Assembly (NCBI GenBank): GCA_018711415.1
Contig: DVIJ01000138.1
Coordinates: forward strand, 1 to 60,955
DNA: 60,955 bases
Origin: Scatomorpha merdavium
GTDB taxonomy: Bacteria > Bacillota > Clostridia > Oscillospirales > Oscillospiraceae
Reading direction: 5' to 3'
In this document: one piece after another, positions 28,729 through 37,575 of the stretch
Position numbering within the stretch: the first letter of the stretch is position 1
How the letters are laid out: each line of letters opens with the position of its first letter
The notes under the pieces: model-generated
Database searches by the model: none
What the model was told of the DNA's origin: nothing
The model's input: only the letters and a program-made list of their open reading frames with translations
Translations under genes and position numbers: made by a program

Positions 28729-29346
28729 ATGTCAAACAGCACTGAAAAGACCAGACGCCTTGTGGGATTGTCCATATTCACGGCTCTGGTCATCGTTTTG
28801 CAGCTTGTCGCCACGTTTGTGAAGATAGGCACCTTCCCCGTGACGCTGACGCTGGTACCCATCGTGGTCGGCGCGGCGCTCTACGGCCCCAAGGCGGGCG
28901 CCTGGCTCGGCTTCGTGTTCGGCGTAGTGGTGCTCATCGCCTGCATCACCAACGCGGACGCCACCGGCGGCCTGCTCTGGAACCTGAACCCCTTCATGAC
29001 CGCGCTGCTCTGCATTGTGAAGGGTGCAGCCGCCGGCTGGGTTGCGGCGCTGGTCTATAAGGCGCTGGAGAAGAAGGCCCCCACCGCGGGCGTCGTCTGC
29101 GCCGCCGTCGTCAGCCCCATCGTGAACACCGGCATCTTCTGCGCCGGCCTCTTCGCCTTCTTCAACGACACCTTCAACGAGTGGATGATGGGTTGGGTCA
29201 GCTCCACCGGAAACGAGGCCAACCCCCTGCTCTACATCATCCTCGTTCTCGTCGGCGTGAACTTCCTAATCGAGATGGGCATAAACCTCGTGCTCTCGCC
29301 CATCATCGAGCGGATCATCCGCCTGCGCAAGAAGGGAGTAGTCTGA
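28729..29346 (+). CDS. ECF transporter S component, probably pantothenate-specific
   Basis: This 205-residue, highly hydrophobic protein has about six predicted helices and the S-component features: an Ala-rich first helix (LVGLSIFTALVIVLQLVATF), LTLVPIVVGAALYGPKAGAW and a helix ending LGFVFGVVVLI. These proteins capture a vitamin and dock onto a shared EcfT-EcfA module encoded elsewhere. It lies 1 bp from coaX, the enzyme that phosphorylates pantothenate, so pantothenate is the likely cargo (PanT-like), by context only. The ATG at 28729 has AGGAGGT; an in-frame TTG 6 bp earlier is less likely. Confidence 0.85.
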   Translation: MSNSTEKTRRLVGLSIFTALVIVLQLVATFVKIGTFPVTLTLVPIVVGAALYGPKAGAWLGFVFGVVVLIACITNADATGGLLWNLNPFMTALLCIVKGAAAGWVAALVYKALEKKAPTAGVVCAAVVSPIVNTGIFCAGLFAFFNDTFNEWMMGWVSSTGNEANPLLYIILVLVGVNFLIEMGINLVLSPIIERIIRLRKKGVV

Positions 29347-29347
29347 C

Positions 29348-30136
29348 ATGATCCTTGCGGTGGACGCGGGAAATACAGCCGTTACGCTGGGCTGTGTGGA
29401 GGGCCGGGAGATACTCAGCCTCGCCCGGCTCGGCACCAGCCGCAGCCGCACTGAGGACGAATACGCCGTCCTCATGGAGCGGGTGCTGAAGCTGCGCGGG
29501 ATAGAGCTCGGCAGCTTTGAGGGCGCGGCGATAGCGTCCGTCGTCCCGCCGCTCACGGAGGTCCTGCGTGCCGCCGTCCGGCTGGTCACGGGCCATGAGG
29601 CCCTGGTGGTCGGAGCGGGGGTAAAAACAGGACTCAACATCGGCATAGACGACCCCTCCCAGATGGGTGCGGACCTCGTCGCGGGCGCGGTCGCGGCGCT
29701 GGACATGCGCGAGCCGCCCGTCATCGTCATCGACATGGGTACTGCAACTACGATAAGCGTCATCGGGCCGAACGCACGGCTCCTGGGCGGAGCGATAATG
29801 CCCGGGGCGGCGGTGTCCCTGGAGGCGCTCTCTGGGACGGCCTCGCTCCTGCCGCGCGTCTCGCTCGAGGCGCCGCGGCGCTGCATAGGCTCCGGCACCA
29901 TCGAGTGCATGAAGTCCGGCGCGGTGTTCGGCGCAGCCAGCGCCATAGACGGCATGATAGACCGCATGGAGGCCGAGCTGGGCGGAAAGGCCGCCGTGGT
30001 CGCTACGGGCGGGCTTGCACAGCACATCATACCCTATTGCCGCCACGAGATAGAGATAGACGACTACATGCTCCTGCGCGGCCTGTCCCTCATCTGGCAG
30101 AGGAACCGGCGCGAGAGGCGCAGAGAGGCGAAATAG
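29348..30136 (+). CDS. coaX: Type III pantothenate kinase
   Basis: This 262-residue ASKHA-fold kinase makes 4'-phosphopantothenate, the first step of coenzyme A synthesis, and is not feedback-inhibited by CoA. Visible motifs are phosphate-1 (AVDAGNTAVTLG), the pantothenate-site region (DPSQMGADLVAGAVAA), phosphate-2 (VIDMGTATTISVIG), GGAIMPGAAVSLEAL and adenosine-site VATGGLA. The usual Arg after GAD is Leu here. It is translationally close to the S component, forming an uptake-and-trap pair. Confidence 0.95.
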   Translation: MILAVDAGNTAVTLGCVEGREILSLARLGTSRSRTEDEYAVLMERVLKLRGIELGSFEGAAIASVVPPLTEVLRAAVRLVTGHEALVVGAGVKTGLNIGIDDPSQMGADLVAGAVAALDMREPPVIVIDMGTATTISVIGPNARLLGGAIMPGAAVSLEALSGTASLLPRVSLEAPRRCIGSGTIECMKSGAVFGAASAIDGMIDRMEAELGGKAAVVATGGLAQHIIPYCRHEIEIDDYMLLRGLSLIWQRNRRERRREAK

Positions 30137-30156
30137 GATACCCCGGCATAAGATGC

Positions 30157-30196
30157 AAAAGGGGCGACAGGCAAACTAAGCCTGCCGCCTCTTTTT
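30157..30196 (+). terminator. Probable terminator after coaX
   Basis: GGCGACAGGC (30163-30172) pairs imperfectly with GCCTGCCGCC (30180-30189) across an AAACTAA loop and is followed by TCTTTTT. There is one internal mismatch, and AAAA precedes the stem. Confidence 0.65.
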
Positions 30197-30216
30197 CTGC
30201 AACTGGGGGTTATCAA

Positions 30217-31017
30217 ATGTTCGATTGGTTTCTGGACCTGCCGCACACGGTCCAGGCGCTGTTGGCTACGCTCTTCACCTGGGGGGTCACGGCTCTGGGC
30301 GCGGGGTTGGTCTTTTTCTTCCGGACGATGAACAAGAACGCGCTGGACGCCATGCTCGGCTTTGCGGCAGGGGTCATGATGGCGGCGTCCTTCTGGAGTC
30401 TGCTGTCTCCGGCGATGGAGCTGGCGGAGAGCCTGGAGATGAACGTGTGGCTGACTTCACTGCAGGGCTTTCTAGGCGGCGGTGCGCTGCTCTTTTTGGG
30501 CGACAGGCTGTGGGAGCGCATGGAGCTCAAGAGCGGCAGGGAGGGCGGCTCGAGCCGGAGAAGGGCACTCATGCTAATGTCCAGCATCACGCTGCACAAC
30601 ATACCTGAGGGCCTTTCCGTGGGCGTGGCCTTCGGCTCACTGGCCTACGGACTCGACGGGGCGACGCCTGCAGCCGCCTGCCTCCTGGCCCTGGGAATCG
30701 GCATACAGAACCTGCCCGAAGGCACGGCGGTCAGCGTGCCGCTCAGGCGCGAGGGCATGAGCCGGGGCAAAGCCTTTTTATTCGGCCAGGCCAGCGGCAT
30801 AGTGGAACCAATAGCCGGGGTGCTGGGCGCACTGCTGGTCCTGAAGGTCCGGCTGCTGCTTCCCTATATGCTGGCCTTTGCCGCCGGGGCGATGATCTAT
30901 GTCGTGGTCGAAGAGCTCATCCCGGAGAGCCAGACGAATAAGCGCAAGGACGTCATGGCCATCTTCACGCTCATCGGCTTTTCAGTCATGATGGTGCTGG
31001 ACGTGGCGCTCGGTTAA
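30217..31017 (+). CDS. ZIP-family metal transporter
   Basis: This 266-residue inner-membrane transporter has about eight helices. Metal-binding helix IV contains SITLHNIPEGLSVGVAFG, and helix V contains GIGIQNLPEGTAVSVPL, the paired H-N-x-P-E-G/N-x-P-E-G signature of ZIP zinc and divalent-metal importers. A late helix has the acidic VVVEELIPESQ. The ATG at 30217 was chosen because a GGGGG SD lies 6 bp upstream and the protein begins at the first helix. It lies after the coaX terminator. Confidence 0.92.
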   Translation: MFDWFLDLPHTVQALLATLFTWGVTALGAGLVFFFRTMNKNALDAMLGFAAGVMMAASFWSLLSPAMELAESLEMNVWLTSLQGFLGGGALLFLGDRLWERMELKSGREGGSSRRRALMLMSSITLHNIPEGLSVGVAFGSLAYGLDGATPAAACLLALGIGIQNLPEGTAVSVPLRREGMSRGKAFLFGQASGIVEPIAGVLGALLVLKVRLLLPYMLAFAAGAMIYVVVEELIPESQTNKRKDVMAIFTLIGFSVMMVLDVALG

Positions 31018-31085
31018 AAACCAGTATCAATTTCACTCCGGCTGTGGTATCATTGAGCGTATACCAAAGCCGGAGGTGCTTTTTT

Positions 31086-32675
31086 ATGGAAGCCAAACAG
31101 TCGCCCGTGCTGGGCAGAAAACTGTTCCTCTACGCTACCGCCTTCTTTTCCGGTATGTCGGTCATGGCGATAGAGCTGGGGGCGAGCCGCCTGCTCGCGC
31201 CCTATTTCTCGTCCTCACAGATCGTTTGGACGGTGATAATCGGCACGATCATGATAGCCATGGCCATAGGCAACGTCTGGGGCGGACGCGCCGCGGACAA
31301 GAATCCGGACCCAGTGCGCCTCTACAGGCGGCTCTTGCTGACCGCCGTCTGGACGGCGGCCATACCCTTTGCGGGCAGGTACGTCATCGCCGGAGTATCC
31401 GGACTGCTGGCGCTTTTCGTGAAGCATAACTTCCTGGTCTGGGCCTCGCTGGCCAGCTGCTTTGCGCTCTTCGTGTTCCCGCTCATGCTGCTCGGCACGG
31501 TGACGCCCTCGCTCATGAAATACGCAACCGAGAGCCTGGACGACAACGGCCGAACCGTGGGCGAGCTGGAGGCGCTCGGCACCATCGGCAGTATTATCGG
31601 AACCTTCCTGCCCACCTTCGTCACCATCCCCGCTGTGGGGACGGCCAGGACCTTCCTCATCTTTGCGGCCATCCTCGCGGTCATCAGCCTGGGCTTTTTC
31701 ATGACGCGGCGCAAGTGGGTGGCGCGCAGCGCGGTCATAGCCCTGGTCATAACGGCGCTCATGTTCCTGCCATTCAACTACAGCTTTGCCTTCTGGGAGA
31801 AGGACCTGACGGTTGAGGACGAGTCCATCTACAACTACCTGCAGGTCAAGGAGACGGAGGAGAGCGTCATACTCTCGACTAATGTGGCCTTCGGCGTCCA
31901 GAGCATCATGATGAAGGGAGGCGGGCTCACGGGCATGTACTACGATTACGCACTCGCCGCGCCGCTCATGGCGGAAAACTGCGAGGACGTCCTCATCCTC
32001 GGCCTCGGCACGGGTACCTTTGCCAGCCAGTGCCTCCGCTACTTCCCCGGCTGCTCGGTCACGGGCGTGGAGATAGACGAGAAGATCGTTGCCCTCTCGC
32101 GCGAATACTTCGGCCTTCCCGAGGAGGTCGAGGCGGTCGTCGGGGACGGGCGGGCCTATCTGACGGAGTCCGGCATGTACGACGTCATCATGGTGGACGC
32201 CTACCAGGACATCACGATACCCTTCCAGATGTCCAGCGTGGAGTTTTTCACCGAGGTGCGTGAGCACCTGAAGCCCGGCGGGGTAATGGTGGTGAACATG
32301 AGCATGCGCTCAGAGTCGGAGGGCTCGATCAACGAGTACCTCATCGACACCATCGCCTCAGTGTTCCCGTACTGCGCTACAGTGCGGGTCTCGGGCGGGA
32401 CCAACCTCGAGCTCTTCGCCACGGCGGACGAGGACGGCTTCGCCCGGCTGGAGGAGAGGACAGCGGCGCTGGCTGAGGACGACCCGCTCGCCGGCATCAT
32501 GCCGAGGGTGCAGGAGCAGCTCCAGCCCGTGGAGGGCGGAGAGCACATCCTCACAGACGACCGCGCGCCTGTGGAGCTCCTGGGCATGCGTGTCCTGGAC
32601 GAGATGATCTCCTCTGAGCTGGAGTCGCTGCGGGTGCAGATACGCGAAAGCGGCATCATGAGTCTCCTGGGCTGA
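31086..32675 (+). CDS. Membrane-fused spermidine synthase-like protein
   Basis: In this 529-residue protein, helices fill roughly residues 10-230 (SGMSVMAIELGASRLLAPYF, then several more). A soluble SpeE-like Rossmann methyltransferase-fold domain follows (about 255-520) with VLILGLGTGTFASQC, VTGVEID and VVGDGRAYL then DVIMVDAYQ. The family is widespread and often annotated as fused MFS/spermidine synthase, but many members lack proven aminopropyltransferase activity. No speD or other polyamine gene is nearby. The ATG at 31086 follows GGAGGTG. It ends the plus-strand run before a shared terminator. Confidence 0.88.
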   Translation: MEAKQSPVLGRKLFLYATAFFSGMSVMAIELGASRLLAPYFSSSQIVWTVIIGTIMIAMAIGNVWGGRAADKNPDPVRLYRRLLLTAVWTAAIPFAGRYVIAGVSGLLALFVKHNFLVWASLASCFALFVFPLMLLGTVTPSLMKYATESLDDNGRTVGELEALGTIGSIIGTFLPTFVTIPAVGTARTFLIFAAILAVISLGFFMTRRKWVARSAVIALVITALMFLPFNYSFAFWEKDLTVEDESIYNYLQVKETEESVILSTNVAFGVQSIMMKGGGLTGMYYDYALAAPLMAENCEDVLILGLGTGTFASQCLRYFPGCSVTGVEIDEKIVALSREYFGLPEEVEAVVGDGRAYLTESGMYDVIMVDAYQDITIPFQMSSVEFFTEVREHLKPGGVMVVNMSMRSESEGSINEYLIDTIASVFPYCATVRVSGGTNLELFATADEDGFARLEERTAALAEDDPLAGIMPRVQEQLQPVEGGEHILTDDRAPVELLGMRVLDEMISSELESLRVQIRESGIMSLLG

Positions 32676-32696
32676 AAATAATGTGGATAAAAAATA

Positions 32697-32730
32697 GACC
32701 GGCGGGCCATTCGGCCTGCCGGTCCTTTTT
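32697..32730. terminator. Bidirectional terminator between the SpeE-like gene and mreB
   Basis: A 12-bp stem with one G-T pair, GACCGGCGGGCC (32697-32708) with GGCCTGCCGGTC (32713-32724), has an ATTC loop and is followed by CTTTTT. On the other strand an A-rich flank gives a U-tract. Confidence 0.85.
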
Positions 32731-32739
32731 GCTGTGTAT

Positions 32740-33771
32740 TTAGTTCTGGAGCTGGCGCTTGCGGGCGAAGTTGACCATGCCCTCGGGCAGTTCGTTGAGG
32801 CGCAGGAGCATCTTGCCGGCGCCGTAGGCCGCGCAGGAGATGGGGTCGTCCACGACGACAGTGCGCAGCTTGGTGTCGTGCTCGACGAGCATGTCGATGC
32901 CGTAGATGAGGCTGCCGCCGCCGGACATGACTATGCCGTTCTGGGAGATGTCGGCCACGAGCTCCGGCGGGGTGCGCTCGAGGACGTAGTGGATGCTCTC
33001 GAGTATCTCCCTGGCAGGTTCCATGAGGACCTCGGCCAGCTCCGTGGAGCTGAGCTTGACCATCTTGGGCAGGCCGGTGACGAGGTCGCGGCCCTTGACT
33101 TCCTCGATGCCGACCTCAGGCTTCGGCACGACGCAGCCTATGTTTATCTTTACCTCCTCGGCGGTCTTTGCGCCGATGAGGACGTTGTAGCGCCTGCGGA
33201 CGTAGCGGATGATGGCGTCGTCGAAGCTGCCGCCGGCGACCTTTATGGACTCGCACTCGGCCACGCCGCCGAGGGAGACGACGGCCGTCTCCGTCGTGCC
33301 GCCGCCGATGTCTATGATGAGGTGACCGTCCGGCTTGGAGACGTCTATGCCCGCGCCGTAGGCCGTGGCGACGGCGCTCTCGACGAGGTAGACCTTCCTG
33401 GCGCCGGCCTCGACCACGGCGTCTATGACGGCGCGCTCCTCGACGCCGGTGATGCTGCCGGGGACGCAGACCAGGACCCTGGGCTTGAACAGGCTGAAGC
33501 TCGTCACTCTGCCGATGAGCTCCTTTAGCATGGCCACTGTCATGTCGTAGTCCGAGATGACGCCGTCCATGATGGGCTGTATCGGCACGATGCTTGCGGG
33601 GGTCCTGCCAAGCATCTTCTGCGCGTCATGCCCGACCTTGAGGAGTTTGCCGGAGAACTTGTCCACCGCGACGATGGTCGGTTCCCTTATCTGCACGCCC
33701 TTGCCCCTAGAATAGAGCAGCACGCCCGTTGTACCCATATCCAGCGCTATATCCCGTTCAAATATCAGCAT
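32740..33771 (-). CDS. mreB: Rod-shape determining protein MreB/Mbl
   Basis: This 343-residue bacterial actin guides lateral wall synthesis. ATP-site motifs are DIALDMGTTGVLLY (phosphate-1), DGHLIIDIGGGTTETAVVSLGG (phosphate-2, in two parts) and GNGIVMSGGG-like NGIVMSGGGSLIYGID (adenosine). PMDGVI-like PIMDGVISDYD is also present. It lies last in the uvrA-recD2-comF run rather than with mreC/mreD, so it may be one of several paralogues such as Mbl or MreBH. No strong SD is seen before the ATG. Confidence 0.95.
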   Translation of the reverse strand: MLIFERDIALDMGTTGVLLYSRGKGVQIREPTIVAVDKFSGKLLKVGHDAQKMLGRTPASIVPIQPIMDGVISDYDMTVAMLKELIGRVTSFSLFKPRVLVCVPGSITGVEERAVIDAVVEAGARKVYLVESAVATAYGAGIDVSKPDGHLIIDIGGGTTETAVVSLGGVAECESIKVAGGSFDDAIIRYVRRRYNVLIGAKTAEEVKINIGCVVPKPEVGIEEVKGRDLVTGLPKMVKLSSTELAEVLMEPAREILESIHYVLERTPPELVADISQNGIVMSGGGSLIYGIDMLVEHDTKLRTVVVDDPISCAAYGAGKMLLRLNELPEGMVNFARKRQLQN

Positions 33772-33823
33772 AGCTTACGCACCTTTCCAGTCTTACCGTA
33801 ATCATAGACCGCTTGCGGCCATA

Positions 33824-34477
33824 TTATTCCACTCTTGCCACCGAGGCGCAGACCACGCTCTCCGCTCCGGCGAGGCCCAACGTCCTGGCACACTCCGATA
33901 CCGTGGCGCCGGTGGTGATGATATCGTCGATGAGCAGTATCCTGCGGCCCTCTACCAGCTCCGGGTCTATGACCTCGTAGGCCCCGGAGATATTCGCGCG
34001 CCGCTTTTCGATGCCGCCCGTGCCGGACTGCGGAGCGACGTCCTTCTTCTTCCTGAGCGTTTCGACCGCCACGTCGCCCAGCTCCAGCGCGGTCGCCATT
34101 GCGATGAGCATGGCCTGGTCGTAGCCGCGCTCGCGCAGCCTCTGGCTGGAGAGCGGGACCCAGGAGATGAGCTCGTACTCGCCCTTTAGCCGTTCGGAGA
34201 TGCACTCGGCCACCAGCCGGCCGAAAACGCCGGCGTAGGCCGTCACGCCCTGGAACTTGTACCTGTGCAGGGCCTCGCGCACCGCGCCCTCATACTTGAG
34301 CGGAGCCACGCAGGCCTCGACGAAGTCCGTCCCGGCCCGGTCTCCCGGCTGAGTATAGGGCAGGTCCTTCGCGCACTGGGCGCACATGCCGCTCTCGCCG
34401 CGCTCGAGCAGCTTGCGGCAGAACGCACAGCGCGGCGGAAAGATGATGTCCAATATCCCGCTTCTAGACTTCGCCAC
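33824..34477 (-). CDS. comF: ComF-family phosphoribosyltransferase-like protein
   Basis: This 217-residue protein has an N-terminal zinc-binding segment with CAFC and CAQC pairs, as in ComFC, followed by a type I phosphoribosyltransferase domain with PRPP loop RRILLIDDIITTGATVSEC. In Bacillus, ComFC is needed for DNA uptake; elsewhere its substrate is unknown. The second in-frame GTG (34477) is preferred because GGAGG lies 10 bp before it, whereas the first GTG (34486) abuts that SD. It starts 19 bp after recD2. Confidence 0.92.
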   Translation of the reverse strand: MAKSRSGILDIIFPPRCAFCRKLLERGESGMCAQCAKDLPYTQPGDRAGTDFVEACVAPLKYEGAVREALHRYKFQGVTAYAGVFGRLVAECISERLKGEYELISWVPLSSQRLRERGYDQAMLIAMATALELGDVAVETLRKKKDVAPQSGTGGIEKRRANISGAYEVIDPELVEGRRILLIDDIITTGATVSECARTLGLAGAESVVCASVARVE

Positions 34478-34496
34478 GGCGATCACGCCTCCTTCT

Positions 34497-36722
34497 CTAT
34501 GTGTCAGAGCAGAGCCTGAGTCTCAGGCCGCTGTACCGCCTTGACTGAACGTGGTTGTCTATCATCCTGTGAGCCGTTTCCCCGTCGCCCACCGCTATGA
34601 GCAGTTCCCGGGCTCTGGTCACCGCCGTATAGAGCACGCCCCTGGTGAGGAGCCTCGGCGCAGCCTGCGCCAGCGCAAGCACTACGGCCCGGTACTCGCT
34701 GCCCTGGGACTTGTGGACCGTCATGGCCCAGGCGTGTTCGAGCTGCATGAGCTGCTCGAAGCCCAGCGCCGCGATGCGCCCGTCGAAATCCACGGTCAGG
34801 GTCTCATTCTCCTCGTCTATGCCCAGGATATAGCCGATGTCTCCGTTATATATCCCGAAGCCGGATTCGGCTTTCTGGCCGGGCAGAGCGTTTCTGTACC
34901 AGATTATATCATAGTTGTTCCGGATTTGCATCACTCTGTCGCCCTCTCGGAAGGCGACTTCACCGAAAATTTTCTCGTTCTTCCCCTTCGCAGGCGGGTT
35001 GAGGGCCGCCTGCAGCCTCCGGTTGAGCGAGACGGAGCCGAGCTCGCCCTTTCTCGTGGGGGTCAGGACCTGTATCTCCTCCGGGGCCATACCCATGCGC
35101 TTCGGCAGACGCTGGGCGCAGAGCTCAACTATCGTGTCCGCAGCCCTGGCCTCGTCCCTGCGGCCCAGGAGGAAGAGGTCGCCGGAGTTCTCGCGGAAGT
35201 CCGGGTGCTCGCCCCGGTTTATCTCGTGCGCGCAGCGGACTATGCGGCTGCCCTCCGCCTGGCGGAAGATCTCGTCCAGCCTCACGGCCGGTATAGCCCC
35301 GGAGCGCAGTATGTCCGAAAACACCCGCCCAGGCCCCACGCTCGGCAGCTGGTCCGCATCCCCGACGAGTATCAGCCGGCAGTCCTCCGGCAGAGCGGCC
35401 AGGAGCGCACGCATAAGAGTTATGTCAACCATGGAGCACTCGTCGAGCACCACGGCGCCGCAGTCCAACGGGTCGTCCTCGTCTCTGGCGAACACTGTTT
35501 CCTCGCCCTCTCCGGAGAAGGCGGCGCCCAGCAGGCGGTGGAGGGTGGAGGCCTCGCGGCCGGTGAGCTCGGACATGCGTTTGGCTGCGCGGCCGGTGGG
35601 AGCGGTGAGCAGGGTCTCTATGCCCATGGCGTCGTACATGCTGAGTATGCCGCGCAGGGAGGTGGTCTTGCCAGTGCCGGGACCGCCGGTCAGGGCCATG
35701 ACACGGCATCTGGCGGCGAGGCTCAGGGCGGTCCTTTGCAGGGGGGCGTAGACGATGCCGCTTTCGGCCTCCACGCGCTCCACAAGCCGCCTTATCCGCT
35801 CGCTCTCCGGTTCGGGTTCGGAGGCCATGGCGCGCAGCCGCTCCGCGACGAAGGTCTCGGCCTCATAGAGCTCTGCGAGGTAGCAGGCGTCCCGCCCGGC
35901 GAGCGGGCTCCTGGTGATGACGCCGCGCTCTGCCAGCTCGGCGATCGCGGCGGAGACCAGCTCCGGCTCCGCGCCGATGAACTGCGAGGTGGCCGGCACG
36001 AGCTTGTCCGCGGGGATGAAGCAGTGGCCGTTCCCTGCGTTGTGCCGAAGCTCGAAGATCACGGCGGCGCGGACCCTGTTCGGGTCGTCCACGCCGCAGC
36101 CGAGATCTATAGCCAGGCGGTCCGCCTCGGCGAAGCTGCCGCCTATATGCGGGGCGGCGAGTATGTACGGGTCCCCGCCCAGGACCTCCATGGCGTTCTC
36201 GCCGTAGAACTTGTAGAGCCGGACGGCCAGGAGCGGACGCAGGCCGTGGCCGCAGAGGAATTCCATGAGCCGCCTCAGCCCGGCCTGGCGGCGGAAGTCT
36301 GCGGATATCCTCCTGGCCTTGTCCAGGCTGATGCCGCGGATCTCCGCGAGCTTTTCGGGCTGGCTCTCTAGGACGTCCAGGGTCTTTTCACCGAACCTGT
36401 CCACGATGAGCGTGGCCGTGGCGGGGCCTATTCCCTTGACGGCGCGGCCGGCCAGGTAGGCGTAGATGGCCTCTGCAGTCCTGGGCAGGCTGCGCTCAGC
36501 GTATTCGGCCTTGAACTGCCTGCCGTGGTTCGGGTGGGTCATCCACTCCCCGAAGGCGTGCAGCTCCTCGCCCGCGCAGACGGAGGGCAGGGTGCCGACC
36601 ACGGTGGTCACCCCGCCATCCTGCGTATCCAGACGGATGACGGCGTAGCCGTTCTCCTCGTTAGCGTAGATAACGCTTATGACCCGGCCTGAGAGCTCGT
36701 TTTGTTCTTCGCGTTCGTCCAT
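34497..36722 (-). CDS. recD2: RecD2-type ATP-dependent DNA helicase
   Basis: This 741-residue SF1B 5'-3' helicase of genome maintenance has an N-terminal OB-fold and helix-hairpin-helix region (LAGRAVKGIGPATATLIVDRF, in parts). The motor follows with Walker A ALTGGPGTGKTTSLRG, Walker B VVLDECSMVD, LVGDADQLPSVGPG and the C-terminal motif VHKSQGSEYRAVVL. No RecB or RecC is present, consistent with the RecD2 class. The ATG at 36722 follows GGGGA, and its first 46 bp overlap the preceding small membrane-protein gene. Confidence 0.95.
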   Translation of the reverse strand: MDEREEQNELSGRVISVIYANEENGYAVIRLDTQDGGVTTVVGTLPSVCAGEELHAFGEWMTHPNHGRQFKAEYAERSLPRTAEAIYAYLAGRAVKGIGPATATLIVDRFGEKTLDVLESQPEKLAEIRGISLDKARRISADFRRQAGLRRLMEFLCGHGLRPLLAVRLYKFYGENAMEVLGGDPYILAAPHIGGSFAEADRLAIDLGCGVDDPNRVRAAVIFELRHNAGNGHCFIPADKLVPATSQFIGAEPELVSAAIAELAERGVITRSPLAGRDACYLAELYEAETFVAERLRAMASEPEPESERIRRLVERVEAESGIVYAPLQRTALSLAARCRVMALTGGPGTGKTTSLRGILSMYDAMGIETLLTAPTGRAAKRMSELTGREASTLHRLLGAAFSGEGEETVFARDEDDPLDCGAVVLDECSMVDITLMRALLAALPEDCRLILVGDADQLPSVGPGRVFSDILRSGAIPAVRLDEIFRQAEGSRIVRCAHEINRGEHPDFRENSGDLFLLGRRDEARAADTIVELCAQRLPKRMGMAPEEIQVLTPTRKGELGSVSLNRRLQAALNPPAKGKNEKIFGEVAFREGDRVMQIRNNYDIIWYRNALPGQKAESGFGIYNGDIGYILGIDEENETLTVDFDGRIAALGFEQLMQLEHAWAMTVHKSQGSEYRAVVLALAQAAPRLLTRGVLYTAVTRARELLIAVGDGETAHRMIDNHVQSRRYSGLRLRLCSDT

Positions 36723-37033
36723 TCTTCCCCATCCCATCCGAGGCGGACGCAGTCCCAGCGCCTTGAGGCGAGCCGGGCCGTCTGCCTGGTCTCCTCGTCC
36801 ATACCGCAGTCCTCGACCACGATAGGGCATTTGAGCGTGCCGTTTTCCCGCAGCCAGACCAGGGCGCAGAGCGTCTCCTCCAGCGCGGGCTCCGGGCCGC
36901 TTATGCGCAGCCGGAGCTCCAGCCGCGTGTTTCTGCCGCAGCGCACGGGCAGCAGCAGCGAACCCCTGAGCGACCAGAGGAACACCACCACGAGTCCCGC
37001 GGCGACGGCGCAGAGCAAGATTTTCCAGAACAA
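36677..37033 (-). CDS. Small membrane-anchored protein of unknown function
   Basis: This 118-residue protein has one N-terminal helix (FWKILLCAVAAGLVVVFLW) and then a soluble domain with LELRLRISGPEPALEETLCALVWL and CPIVVEDCGMDEETRQTAR, a pattern that looks like a compact alpha/beta fold. The start is TTG with an extended GGAGGGGG SD. Its 3' end overlaps recD2 by 46 bp, and it lies between the export protein and recD2 in one run, supporting a real co-expressed gene. I do not recognise the family. Confidence 0.7.
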   Translation of the reverse strand: MFWKILLCAVAAGLVVVFLWSLRGSLLLPVRCGRNTRLELRLRISGPEPALEETLCALVWLRENGTLKCPIVVEDCGMDEETRQTARLASRRWDCVRLGWDGEEWTNAKNKTSSQAGS

Positions 37034-37078
37034 CTCGCCACCCCCTCCGTATATCCTATGGGGCGGCGGGCCTGTTTG

Positions 37079-37573
37079 TTAAGCAAAAACCGAAGTGAAG
37101 CCGTAGGTCAGGCCCGTGACCAGCACGCCCGCCAGCATGACGCCCAGCAGGATGGAGGGCAGAGCGTTGCGCAGGCGCATGTTCATGACGGCGGCGATGA
37201 GCGCGCCCGTCCAGGCGCCGGTCCCGGGCAGGGGAATGGCAACGAACAGCGTCAGCGCGAAGAACTGGAACCTGTGTATCCTGTCCCATTTTCCCTCGGC
37301 CTTGGCCTGCAGGCGCTCGGCGAGGCGGCCGAGCTTTTCGCTCTTCTTGGTCATCCACCTGAATATGGGCCGGATGAACAGAATGATGAACGGCACGGGC
37401 ATCATGTTGCCGATTATGCTGATGCCCATGGCCTCCACGTGCGAGAGACCCAGGCCCACGCCTATGGGTATCGCGCCGCGCAGCTCTATGACCGGTATCA
37501 TGGAGATGATGAACGTAGCGAGGTATTTGCCGACGTCCGCGCCGGTTATGGCTTCTACGATAAAATCTGTCAT
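37079..37573 (-). CDS. Small multidrug export-like membrane protein (COG2426)
   Basis: This 164-residue integral membrane protein has about four helices. The family features are IPVIELRGAIPIGVGLG near the N-terminus and a C-terminal LFVAIPLPGTGAWTGALIA. It belongs to the SMR-like COG2426 group, related to the SNARE-associated/DedA-like superfamily; transport of drugs is a legacy name, not a demonstrated role. The ATG is 2 bp after the uvrA stop, implying coupling. Confidence 0.88.
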   Translation of the reverse strand: MTDFIVEAITGADVGKYLATFIISMIPVIELRGAIPIGVGLGLSHVEAMGISIIGNMMPVPFIILFIRPIFRWMTKKSEKLGRLAERLQAKAEGKWDRIHRFQFFALTLFVAIPLPGTGAWTGALIAAVMNMRLRNALPSILLGVMLAGVLVTGLTYGFTSVFA

Positions 37574-37575
37574 GT

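Noticed and set aside
32682..32690. Perfect DnaA-box 9-mer TGTGGATAA (also at 2454-2462 inside yigZ)
   Set aside because: They are isolated single copies, one within coding sequence. An origin needs a cluster with an AT-rich unwinding region and usually dnaA; neither is present.
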